Under the pieces are notes generated by a model, which was not told where the DNA came from, did no database searches, and saw nothing but the letters and a program-made list of their open reading frames with translations. Below, in pieces: positions 55,032 to 64,000 of a stretch of 64,000 nt of DNA. The position numbers and the translations under genes were made by a program. Source of the stretch: Azolla caroliniana (Eukaryota; Polypodiophyta); NCBI GenBank assembly GCA_043228905.1, contig JBHGNT010000005.1, positions 13,206,001-13,270,000 of the forward strand, given 5' to 3'. The first letter of the stretch is position 1; each line of letters starts with the position of its first letter.

Positions 55032-56184
55032 CTCCCCCTCAAGCTCAACTTGAGGTCGGATCATGGTGTTAGTGTCTACTGGTCCTTCCTCCGGCTCCTC
55101 TTGGTGTCTTCCTGCCTTGCTCGTGCTCCTTGTCTGGTCCGGTCCCATTTTTAACGACTTGTTCGGTTCCACGCACCTCGACCTTTCCGGTCATCTTGTC
55201 TGCTCATAAGGCCCATCTCATCTCCTTCGTTGCTTCTTGACCCGTCGGTTCCTCTTTGTGGGTGTTGAATTCTGTTGACTTTTCATCTGTTTGGCCTTAA
55301 GTTGACTCAGCTCCTCCGAATCGAACACCTCTTCCAAATCGGGTGCCTCCGATTCATTCCAGATCTTATCCGAATTCGCTATCTCCAATTCGTCCTCATC
55401 CTTCAAGCCCTTTACCACATCAAACCATGTTCAGTTCTTGTCCTTCTTCTTCTGGTCGGCTCTGTCCTGCTTGACTCTACCACCATCGCCGCTCATTCCG
55501 ACTTTTTCGGATGTGCAAACTTCTTTAGTCGACTCGACTCCCTTTTTCTTCTTGTCTCCACTTGTTTCGGAATTTTCCTCCTCTCCGGGTGCGTTTTCGG
55601 TGCCTCTACCTTTTCTCTTAGTTCCTATTCTGGTTCTCCCCCTCAAGTGTGGCATGTCAAGATGCTTCAACCCAAGCATCTCTGAAAAATGTTGCAACTT
55701 GTTCCATCACAGTGGCATGGTGATGATATCAGCAACCTATCGATTCGTTCGAACATACCTGAGTTTGACTTCACCGCTTAGGACCTGCTCGCATCCAAAG
55801 TGATAGTGCACTTCTATGTGCTTTGTCCAAGCATGGAACACGGGGTTCTTGGCGAGCTGCATGCTACTGATGTTGTCGCAGTAGATCAGGATTGGAGTCA
55901 ATACTTCATACATTTTATTATGGCACATCATGTCTCTCACCCTGAATTACGAAGGAGGCTATGATGTCGCAGAAGATGGCTTCACAGGTTGCAATGGTAC
56001 TCACCCTCAGTGCTTGACAGAGCCACTGTCAGCTACTTCTTGTGGCTCCATTCAACAGCCACGCTCCCGAGAGAGAACATAAAACCGAAGGTGGACCGAC
56101 TAGCTTTTTGGTTATACCGTGTCAGTATAACAGTCCCTGATCCTTAGAGCCGCTCACATATCCTAATAGTCGATGTGTGCATTG
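55032..56184 (-). pseudogene. copia-B3 charged tail and RNase H remnant
   Basis: The tail pieces 55218-55418 (DELEIANSDK..., ending basic KRNRRVKKQRRR) and 55431-55697 (HLDMPHLRGR, then Lys/Glu-rich) correspond to those of B1 and B2. RNase H is readable at 55737-55940 (YCDNISSMQLAKNPVFHAWT) and, with stops, up to QCTHRLLGYVSGSKD at 56184, where copia-D1 is inserted. Confidence 0.7.
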
Positions 56185-56930
56185 TGACAGGAACTACACG
56201 CTCCCTTTAAACAACGCTCGGCCACAACCGAGCCTAGAATAAAACACAGAAAACAGGGAATGAAACACAAACACGATAGAGAGAAGAGTACACAGGATGT
56301 TTACGTGGAAAACCCAAACTCGGGAAAAACCACGACAGCCCACAGACCGCAAACTATCACTATGTCAAAATGTACAATAAGAAAGCACCGAGGCCACGAC
56401 CTCGAGCTTGCTATCTTCGCCACAGGCGGCGGTTACAATCAGAGGCAACGACCTCTTCCTCTCTCTCAATCTTTCTGTACACAGTTGCACACTCTAATCT
56501 TTTCGCCAACAAGAATGACGACAACACACATCATAAGTTTGCCCTAAGTCATATTTATAGTAATATGACTTTTCGGCTATTTACAAATATAGCCAAGATG
56601 GACTCTCAGAAACATATTTACAAATATGTCTCTTCATCCGGTTCTCACCGGGTCTGCACCATCCGGCTCTCCGTAGCCGGGTACTCGTCATCCGGTTCTC
56701 ACCGGGTCTACACCATCCGGCTCTCCGTAGCCGGGTACTCGTCATTCGGTTCTCACCGGGTTTGCACCATCCGTCTCTCCGTAGTCGGGTACTCGTCATC
56801 CGGTTCTCACCAGGTCTGCACCATCCGGCTCTCCGTAGCCGGGTACTCGTCATCCGGTTTCGGCCTCGGCCGAGTTTGCTCATCAGTACTGTTCATCTCA
56901 CTTCCCATCGGAGGGACCTATTTCCTAACA
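56185..56930 (-). repeat. copia-D1 LTR, outer copy
   Basis: 746 bp, TGACAGG...CCTAACA. It contains four 54-bp tandem units (56635-56850, CATCCGGTTCTCACCGGG...) and a TATA-like site on the - strand near 56555. Confidence 0.88.
56635..56850. repeat. 54-bp minisatellite in copia-D1 LTR, four units
   Basis: Units start at 56635, 56689, 56743 and 56797. The 5' LTR has two units (61825-61932), the inner LTR piece about four (from 57659), and copia-D2 a related set of roughly 27-bp units (about 63290-63450). This explains most of the LTR length difference. Confidence 0.9.
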
Positions 56931-57556
56931 GATTCAAGAAGCCGAGACGCCAAAGGAAGCGTAGGAGAATCTACGAAACGTTTTCGCCTTGCACCATGGT
57001 TCGGCACGATGAGAACCGCCATACTAGCACGGGAGAATTTGCACTCCTTCGACCTTCAATCCATGTTGTTGGTCGAAGAAAACCATGTTCGAACAAGGAA
57101 CAACGCCTCCGAAGGCCACATGCTCTACACGCATTCGAATGGAGGAAGACGCCGATTCGGCCAAGGACGAGGTGAACGAGGCCCGACTTATGAAAACAAC
57201 TCGCAATTTCGGCATCAAGACGGAAGCCATCGAGGAACCTTTGGAAGAAGGGGGAGCTTCCATTCCGGTCCGAGCCGACAAAACTCGGTCAAATGCAGAT
57301 ATTGCGGAAAAATTAGTCACCATGAAGAAGAGTGTCGTAAGAAGTTACGTGAGTCGACTTCCACTAGCCGACAACTCACCAATTACGCCACCAACTCCGA
57401 CTATGATGATTGCGACGGAATGTTCGTGATGAGACATAGAGCAAATTCTATGTCCGCTTCTACTTCAAATAACGCATCTAGTCCGGAAAACGTATGGTTC
57501 ATTGACTCCGGTGCCTCGAACCATATGACGTCTCATCAAGAATGGTTCCGAGAACA
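56931..57556 (+). pseudogene. captured copia gag-protease fragment inside the D1 3' LTR region
   Basis: Open on the + strand, opposite to copia-D1. It reads HSFDLQSMLLVEENHV, Arg/Gly-rich sequence, a CCHC knuckle (CRYCGKISHHEEEC) and the protease motif WFIDSGASNHMTSHQEWF, close to copia-B2 gag-protease, in one frame. It is bounded by LTR sequence on both sides. The right junction shares AAGTTTGCCC with the LTR interior at 56536. Confidence 0.8.
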
Positions 57557-57951
57557 TCAAGTTTGCCCTAAGTCATATTTATACTAATATGACTTTTTGG
57601 TTATTTACAAATATAGCCACGATGGACTCTCAAAAACATATTGACAAATATGTCTCTTCATCCGGTTCTCACCGGGTCTACACCATCCGGCTCTCTGTAG
57701 TTGGGTACTCGTCATCCGGTTCTCACCGGTCTGCACCATCCGGCTCTCCGTAGCCGGGTACTCGTCATCCGGTTCTCACCAGGTCTGCACCATCCGTCTC
57801 TCTATAGCTGGGTACTCGTCATCCGGTTCTCACCGGTTCTGCACCATCCGGCTCTCCGTAGCCGGGTACTCATCATCCGGTTTCGGCCTTGGCCGAGTTT
57901 GCTCATCAGTACTGTTCTTCTCAATTCCCATCCGGAGGGACCTATTTCCGA
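57557..57951 (-). repeat. copia-D1 LTR, inner partial copy
   Basis: About 395 bp equal to the inner part of the LTR (56540-56930), ending CGAACA before AACTCCCCCTTCAT, the complement of the purine tract. The first roughly 355 bp are missing here. Confidence 0.8.
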
Positions 57952-58420
57952 ACAAACTCCCCCTTCATGCATCCAAGTTGTCGGGTATCAGTACTTTGGT
58001 CAGCATATCTGACCCGTTCACGGCCGTGTGGATCTTCATCAGCGCGAACTCCTGGTCATCTACTCTTTCCCGGATCCAGTGATACCTTCGCTGGATATGC
58101 TTCGTCCGGGAATGGTAGGCCGCATTCTTAGCAAGGTGGATGGCACTTTGACTGTCGCAATAGAGTCAGTATTCATCTTGCCGGATACCAAGCTCTCCGA
58201 TGAAGTCCTTCATCCATAATATTTCCTTGCCGGCTTCCACAGTCGCCATGTACTCCGCCTCCGTGGTTGACAACGAAACCGTCTTTTGCAGCCTCGACTG
58301 CCACGAAACAGCTCCCCCTGCATATGTCATTACATACCCGGATGTAGACCGGCTGGTATCCACATCAGCCGACATGCCCAAATCGGTAAAACCGTCAAGT
58401 TGAGGTTTTCCGGAGCCGAA
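57952..58420 (-). pseudogene. copia-D1 RNase H
   Basis: 58166-58381 reads SADVDTSRSTSGYVMTYAGG, VSLSTTEAEYMATVEAGKE; after a stop it continues with CDSQSAIHLAKNAAYHSRT. It ends near the purine tract. The usual copia end, without the long charged tail of the B family. Confidence 0.85.
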
Positions 58421-59657
58421 TCAGAGACACATATTCGAAGTGCCCTTCAAGTACCGGAGTATCCATTTGACCGCGTTCCAGTGCTCCTTGCCGGGATTGC
58501 TCATAAACCGGCTCACCACTCCGACTACGTAGCCTATATCCGGTCGGGTACACACCATTGCGTACATCAAGCTCCCGACGGCAGAGGCATATGGAACCTT
58601 CATCATATCAGCCTTCTCTGCTTTCGTCTTCGGGCTTTTCTTACCAGATAATCTGCAGTTTGCAGGGAGTGTCGATCCGACCGGTTTCGCATCTGTCATG
58701 TTGAACTGGTGAAGCACCTTTGTCACGTACTTCTCCTGTGACAACCACAATTGCTTTACTGACCGTTTCCGGATAATATGCATCCCCAGCATCTGTCTTG
58801 CCGGACCCAAGTCTTTCATTGAGAAGGTCCGGTTGAGAGCCTTCTTCAGCATCCGTATTTTGGCTTGGTCCCGTCCGACAATCAACATGTCATCCACGTA
58901 CAGAAGGAGTATCAGGAAGTCGCCTCCTTCAAACTTCTTCACAAACACGCAGTGATCGGCTTGCGTCTTGTGGTACCCTTGATCGGTCATGAAGGAGTTG
59001 AACTTCCGGTACCATTGCCGGGGGGCCTGCTTCAACCCGTAGAGGCTCTTCTTCAACCGGCAAACCAGGTGCTCCTTCCCTTTCTCCACGAATCGTTCTG
59101 GTTGCTGCATGTAGATCTCCTCTTCGAGGTCGCCGTGAAGGAATGTCGTCTTCACGTCCAACTGCTCTACCTCGAGGTCCATGCTTGCCGCTATACTCAG
59201 CACCGTCCGGATGGAGGTCATCTTTACTACCGGGGCAAATATCTCGTCGAAGTCCACGCCCTTCTTCTGCTGGAACCCCTTCACCACGATCCTGGCTTTG
59301 TATCTCGGGGGATTGCTGGCATCTCCCGGTTTCAACTTGTACACCCACTTATTTCGGAGTGCCCGCTTTCCTTTCGGAAACTCCACCAATTCATACGTAT
59401 GGTTCTCATGCAGGGAATCCATCTCATCCTGCATGGCACTTAACCATTTGCGGCTATGGGTGTCAGCCTTCGCCTCTACGAAGCTTTCTGGCTCCCCCTC
59501 ATCGGTTAGCAACACCTGCTCTGCATCCGAAAATCTCCGGGGGGGCCTTCTCTCTCTAAGAGGATATCTCCGTCTTTGGGCTTCGGTAACCGGCTCCTCC
59601 ATTTGCTCTTCATCCGAATCCCATTCGGGGTCTTGGCCGGTTCCGGTTTCGGCTTAG
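58421..59657 (-). CDS. copia-D1 reverse transcriptase
   Basis: Open for 393 residues (58421-59602). A linker with RRYPLRERRPPRRF is followed by RT: NKWVYKLKPGDASNPPRYKA, EQLDVKTTFLHGDLEEEIYM, LYGLKQAPRQWYRKF, the active site YVDD, SMKDLGPARQMLGM and RPDIGYVVGVVSRFM. A stop at 58421 separates it from RNase H in the same frame. Upstream the frame continues to a junction at about 59660, where part of integrase is deleted. Confidence 0.9.
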
Positions 59658-59678
59658 GGTTTCACCTCCATTATCAGC

Positions 59679-60254
59679 TCAAACCGCCTTTAGCTTCCGG
59701 CCGGTTTCTCTTTCCACTCTCGCGTGGAGCTCTTTGAAGACAGATAACACCTGATCCTTCATCTTCAACGGTGTGGCCCACAGCTTCCGGCTGTGGTCAT
59801 CTATGAACGTCACGAAGTACTGCGATCCGACATGTGACTTCGTATCCACTTGACATACATCAGTATGCACCAACTCTGGTAGTCCATTACGTCTCATCGG
59901 TGGCCTCGATCGGAAGTAGGTCCGGTTTTGTTTACCGGCCAAACAATCAATGCACTTCTCCAAGTGCACGTTCTATACTAGAATGAGGTTGTCTTCTGCA
60001 AGCCTCTTCATCCCCTTCTCGCTCATGTGGCACAATCTCTTGTGCCACATCTCACCGGTAGTGTTGGATGCCACGTTCACTTCTTCCGGGCATAACCGGG
60101 CATTCATCAGGTACAGCGTGTTGACCTTCCGGGCCCGAGCCACAATCAGGATCCCTTTGCTGAACTTCATAACACCGTTCCGGATGCTACCCGTGTAGCC
60201 TTCATCATCTAGCTGACCGGCTGATATCAGGTTTAGACGAACCTCCGGAACGTG
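59679..60254 (-). pseudogene. copia-D1 integrase, N-terminal part only
   Basis: Two open pieces: 59973-60170 (KVNTLYLMNARLC, MWHKRLCHMSEKGMKRLA, HHCC start) and 59679-59969 (CIDCLAGKQNRTYF, LVHTDVCQVDTKSHVG, YFVTFIDDHSRKLWATPL). It stops after GRKLKAV. The part with the second Asp and the Glu of the catalytic triad, present in copia-D0 (QTDNGSEYK ... LNGLAERMN), is deleted. Confidence 0.88.
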
Positions 60255-61352
60255 TCAGACATCCTTTAGCAACAGTTTGCATCTGGTTGGTGTTGTGAGC
60301 CACACGTCTCCTATGCTGACAATTCGGCATGTACCTTCATTCCCCATCCGGACACAACCGTGATCACCGGCTGAGTAGGATGAGAAACACTTCCGGTCCG
60401 GGGTAAGGTGGAACGATGCTCCGGAGTCGACCACCCAGGTCATCTCGTTGCCGGCAAGGTTTATCTCACTCTCCTCGGTGATGAGCATCAACTCTTCTTC
60501 ACTTGCTGCGATTGCCGTCGTTCCCTTCCGGTCCGGTCCCCTCCAGTCTTTACCGTTCCAGTCCGGTGTCCGCTTCGAATCGGTGTTGTCGGTTTCCTTG
60601 TCTTTACGGAAATGCCGACAGTTCTTCTGGAAGTGTCCCGGCTTGCCGCAATAGAAGCAAGTAGGCCTCCACCTTGACTTTGACCGTGTCCCTGACTTTT
60701 CCCGGTTCTGGGGGCTACGGTTCCTTTGTCTTCCGCGTTCCGATTCGGTAAGGAGCGCTTTGGAGTCAGAGCTCGTATCCTTATCTTTCCAACGCGCCTC
60801 CTCATCCAGCAAGCTCGACTTCACTCTTGCTAAGGATAACCGTTTCCCTTCTGGCCCTGCGTTGCCCAAAGTGACAAATAACGTCTCCCAGCTATCCGGG
60901 AGGGAACCGAGCAGGAGTAGCACTAGTACCTCATCGGCGAGAGGTACTTCCAATGATGTTGCCTGGTGTATCAGCCCCTGAAAGGCATTCATGTGCTCCG
61001 CCATGCTGGAGCCATCTTGGTACTGGAGTCTTACTAGCTTCCGGAATACCGAAACCTGGTTAACAACATTTTTGTTTTGAAACATAATGCAGATTTTCTC
61101 CTAGAGCTCATGAGCCTTGCTCTCTTCATTGAAGTTGTTGTATAGGCTCATGTCGATGAAGCACCGTATGTAAGCCGTTGTCTTCATGTGCATCACCTCC
61201 CATATCGTGGCGTCGATTTTGTCCGGTCTCTTGTCCCCAAACTGAACCGGCAACCAAAGATCTTTAACCACGAGCATGTCCCTCATCTTCGACTTCCACA
61301 CCGAATAGTTGGAGCCGGTGAGCTTGAACATGCCTCTCAACGAGTCGTCCAT
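60255..61352 (-). pseudogene. copia-D1 gag-protease
   Basis: Starts at ATG (complement of 61350-61352; MDDSLRGMFKLTGSNYSVWK). A TAG at 61101-61103 breaks the frame inside the gag domain. It resumes with VSVFRKLVRLQYQDGSSMAE, LLGSLPDSWETL, a CCHC knuckle (CFYCGKPGHFQKNC) and the protease motif WVVDSGASFHLTPD. It ends at a stop at 60255 before integrase. An ordinary copia gag of the Tnt1-like type. Confidence 0.88.
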
Positions 61353-61365
61353 TTTCTGTGTCGTT

Positions 61366-61379
61366 TCACTTTGATACCA
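61366..61379 (-). promoter_or_regulatory. copia-D1 primer-binding site
   Basis: Complement reads TGGTATCAAAGTGA, three bases inside the 5' LTR. An initiator tRNA-Met-type site with changes at the inner end. Confidence 0.75.
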
Positions 61380-61382
61380 CTT

Positions 61383-62013
61383 TGACAGGAACGACACGCT
61401 CTCTTTGAACAACGCTCGGCCACAACCGAGCCTAGAATAAAACACAGAAAATAGGGAATGAAACACAAACACGATAGAGAGAAGAGTACACAGGATGTTT
61501 ACGTGGAAAACCCAAACTCGGAAAAAACCACGGCAGCCCACAGACCGCAAACTATCACTATGTCAAAATGTACAATAAGAAAGCACCGAGGCCACGACCT
61601 CGAGCTTGCTATCTTCGCCAGGTTACAATCAGAGGCAACGACCTCTTCCTCTCTCTCACTCTCTCTGTACACAGTTGCACACTCTAATCTTTTCTCCAAC
61701 AAGAATGACAACAACACACATCATAAGTTTGCCCTAAGTCATATTTATACTAATAGGACTTTTTGGCTATTTACAAATATAGCCACGATGGACTCTTAGA
61801 AACATATTTACAAATATGCCTCTTCATCCGGTTCTCACCGGGTCTGCACCATCCGGCTCTCCGTAGCCGGGTACTCGTCATCCGGTTCTCACCGGGTCTA
61901 CACCATCCGTCTCTTCGTTGTCGGGTACTCGTCATCCGGTTTCGGCCTCGGCCGAGTTTGCTCATCAGTACTGTTCTTCTCACTTCCCATCCGGAGGGAC
62001 CTATTTCCTAACA
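61383..62013 (-). repeat. copia-D1 5' LTR
   Basis: 631 bp. Like 56185-56930 but with two instead of four 54-bp units. TATA-like sequence on the - strand near 61745. Outer target copy CATTC at 62014. Confidence 0.9.
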
Positions 62014-62853
62014 CATTCAAGGGGCTCAACGGTCAGCTTCGGCATAAATAGATTGATCACTCTGGCTATATAGCTGACGTCGGGTCAGGTGATTGTCAAA
62101 TATATAATGCCTCCGACAATTTGTCGAAACCGTTTCTCATTGTAGGCCGGTCCGTAGTCAGGATGTAGCTTGAGGTTCCGGTCCAGGCGTGTTGAGATTG
62201 GTCGGCAATTGGTCATGCCGAACTTGTACAACATATTCAGTACATAGTGTCTTTGTGACAACAATAGGTCGTCAGGGGTGTGGATCACTTCGATCCGGAG
62301 GAAGTAATGAAGGTCCCCCAATTCCTTCTTTTCGAATGCTTCCAATAGTTCACACTTCACTCTGCCAATTTTAGGGAGGTCGGGTCCGGTGACGACCAAG
62401 TTGTCGACATATAGCAGAATGCATACCGGACCTTTCAGATGAACAAGGATGAGTCACATTTGGAGGTGGCAAAACCCACCTTACGTAACCGGTGCGTTAT
62501 CTTCAAATCGCAAGCTCAGTGGGCTTGCTTCAGGCCATAGAGTGACTTCTTGAGTTGGCACACTGTTGACTTGTTCATCTCCGACTGAAATCTGAGGGCA
62601 TGGATCATCCGAATGGTCGTTCTGACTCAATCGCTCATTCGGCTGGCTCAGCCTAAATAAGATCAGAAGCTCTTCTAGAGTACTGATCATGTCGGGCTCA
62701 CTGGTCTCATTCTCAATGTTTTGGTGGTCGGAGTTGTCGAGGCTCGGAGTCGGTAAGGAGAACCATGATGCCGACTCATCAAATTCAACATCTTGGCTCA
62801 CCCGAACATGTTTGGCCCAGGGGTTATAACACTGAGACCCCTTTTGTTCATGT
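62014..62853 (-). pseudogene. copia-B3 RT and integrase C-terminus
   Basis: 62085-62399 covers RT after the active site (DLHYFLRIEVIHTPDDLLLS, RHYVLNMLYKFGMTNC). 62481-62801 joins an integrase tail (SQDVEFDESASWF, LSQPNERLSQND) directly to RT sequence equivalent to PPGFHSEMNKS, showing a deletion of the RT N-terminal half. Continues the copia-B3 piece left of D1. Confidence 0.75.
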
Positions 62854-64000
62854 TGTTAGGATTTGACGCTTTCAAAACCTTCACCTCTCGGCCACAACCG
62901 AGGAAACAAGAATCAATGCAGCAGAAAATCGAAAACACAGAGAGAGACTCGAATGCACAGGATTTATCGTGGAAAACCCTAGACGGGAAAAACCACGGGA
63001 GTGCAAGACTCCAACTATCACTATACGCAGGGAATGTACAATGGCGAGCTGCAAGGCGACGACCTTGAGCTCGCTATCCTCGCCACAGGCGGCGGTATTA
63101 CACAGAGGCGTCGACCTCTTCCTTTCACTCTCTCTCTCTCTCACTCTCTCTAAGTGGAAAACAGAAAAATAAGCAACAACTCCAAAACTGTTTGCCCTAA
63201 GTCATATTTATACACATATGACTTTCGGGCTATTTACAAATATAGCCTCAAGGGCCCTTGGCAAACATATTCACAAATATGTCCCCGCATCCGGATCTCT
63301 CTCCGGGTACATTCGTCATCCGGCTCCGTAGCCGGGGTCTTCATCATCCGGATCCGCAGCCGGGGTCTTCATCATCCGGCTCCGCAGCCGGGGTCTTCAT
63401 CATCCGGATCCGGAACCGGGTCTTCATCATCCGGCTCCGATACCGGGTACTCCTCATTGAGGTCTTCATTTCTGATTCCCGGACATCCGACCATCCCATC
63501 CGGAAGGACCGTAATCCCAACAAACTCTCCCTTCACTTCGGCATGGGATGTCTTTCCAGTCCGACCCTCTTCCGGCACGCTTCCAGCTTGTCGGGTGTGA
63601 GCACTTTGGTCAGCATATCTGACTCGTTCTCGTCCGTGTGGATCTTCGTCAGCACGAACTCCTGGTCTTCTATCCTTTCCCTGATCCAGTTATATCTTCG
63701 CTGGATGTGCTTCGTCCGGGAGTGATAGGCCGCGTTCTTCGCAAGATGGATGGCACTCTGACTGTCGCAGTAGAGTCGGTACTCCTCTTGCCGGATACCG
63801 AGCTCTTTAATGAAGTCCTTCATCCATATTATTTCCTTGCCGACTTCAACAGCCGCCATGTACTCCGCCTCCGTGGTTGACAATGAAACCGTTTTCTGCA
63901 GCCTCGACTGCCACGAAACAGCTCCCCCTGCATACGTCATCACATACCCTGATGTGGACCGGCTGGTGTCTGCATCAGCCGACATATCCGAATCGGTAAA
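62854..64000 (-). mobile_element. copia-D2, 3' end of a copia element running out of the window
   Basis: 3' LTR at 62854-63522 (TGTTAGGATTTGACG...ATCCCAACA), a relative of the copia-D1 LTR with GTTTGCCCTAAGTCATATTTAT and its own short repeats (about 63290-63450). The complement of 63523-63540 is the purine tract (GAAGGGAGAGTT). RNase H follows. The remainder lies beyond position 64000. Inserted in the copia-B3 integrase. Confidence 0.88.
63533..64000 (-). CDS. copia-D2 RNase H, partial
   Basis: Open to the window edge. SADADTSRSTSGYVMTYAGG, VSLSTTEAEYMAAVEVGKE, LYCDSQSAIHLAKNAAYHSR, then RRYNWIRERIEDQEFVLTKI and SDMLTKVLTPDKLEACRKRV, the normal copia C-terminus. Unlike copia-D1 this stretch has no stop, so D2 is probably younger. 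Confidence 0.88.
   Translation of the reverse strand, partial: FTDSDMSADADTSRSTSGYVMTYAGGAVSWQSRLQKTVSLSTTEAEYMAAVEVGKEIIWMKDFIKELGIRQEEYRLYCDSQSAIHLAKNAAYHSRTKHIQRRYNWIRERIEDQEFVLTKIHTDENESDMLTKVLTPDKLEACRKRVGLERHPMPK

Larger units (their letters stand above)
56185..62013 (-). mobile_element. copia-D1, Ty1/copia element with rearranged 3' LTR
   Basis: 5' LTR at 61383-62013, with an initiator-Met-like primer site TGGTATCAAAGTGA (complement of 61366-61379). gag-protease 60255-61352, partial integrase, RT, RNase H. The 3' end is complex: a full LTR (56185-56930), a foreign gag-protease piece on the opposite strand (56931-57556), then the inner part of an LTR (57557-57951). A 5-bp target duplication with one mismatch (CATTG 56180-56184, CATTC 62014-62018) and continuity of copia-B3 across it support the outer borders. 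Part of the integrase core is deleted. Confidence 0.88.
54583..62853 (-). mobile_element. copia-B3 fragments, split by copia-D1
   Basis: 3' LTR at 54583-55031. Charged tail at about 55100-55690. RNase H and RT end at 55690-56184. After copia-D1 come RT (62085-62399, YVDD region lost to decay), a deletion joining RT to the integrase tail near 62600, and the integrase C-terminus (SQDVEFDESASWF, 62481-62801). copia-D2 interrupts it at 62854. Close to copia-B2 throughout but far more decayed. The rest lies beyond D2, outside the window. Confidence 0.8.

Noticed and set aside
56370-56930. First part of a long + strand ORF running into the gag fragment
   Set aside because: It reads through the LTR minisatellite by chance of frame. 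Only the part after 56931 has protein similarity.

Overview
The window is nuclear DNA of a land plant with a repeat-rich genome. It holds nested LTR retrotransposons of the Ty3/gypsy and Ty1/copia types and one non-transposon gene, a C2H2 zinc-finger protein with QALGGH fingers and an EAR motif, which are plant-specific. I see no rRNA, genuine tRNA, CRISPR or prokaryotic feature. I cannot name the species. Element names used here (gypsy-A, gypsy-1, copia-B and so on) are local labels, not database names.

Layout. 1-10103: gypsy-A1 (+ strand, cut by the left window edge) carrying the very young insertion gypsy-1 (892-5241, - strand, no integrase). 10104-11520: copia-E gag remnant and LTR-like end. 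11521-12259, 20241-21003 and about 29451-30200: three pieces of one old copia, D0 (- strand). D0 was split first by the chromovirus gypsy-2 (12260-20240), which itself holds a gypsy-A-type solo LTR (14850-15728) and a 1420-bp terminal-inverted-repeat element (18645-20064). It was also split by copia-B1 (21004-29450, + strand). Inside the RT of B1 sits a tandem array of five 728-bp LTRs and four 438-bp internal segments (22390-27781). 30995-35122: the zinc-finger gene. 36103-42037: copia-B2 (- strand). 43206-50168: gypsy-A2 (+ strand). 50169-53460: decayed gypsy-C, followed by an unrecognised decayed ORF. 54583-62853: copia-B3 fragments split by copia-D1 (56185-62013). 62854-64000: start of copia-D2.

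How the parts relate. gypsy-A and the tandem array share a primer-binding site that fits the 3' end of plant tRNA-Trp, a similar polypurine tract, LTR ends TGTCG...CGACA and 4-bp target duplications. The array therefore looks like a non-autonomous passenger of gypsy-A. Both gypsy-A copies place protease and RT in frames separated by -1, with a conserved GAT-TTT-TAG site and a stem-loop downstream. The chromovirus pair gypsy-1/gypsy-2 has its own -1 candidate (G-TTA-AAC) at the gag end. gypsy-1 has intact gag and protease-RT-RNase H frames, and LTRs that read as identical, but lost integrase and chromodomain through a deletion between 8-bp repeats. It probably used integrase supplied in trans.

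All homology statements come from reading motifs by eye. No alignment, search or folding program was run.
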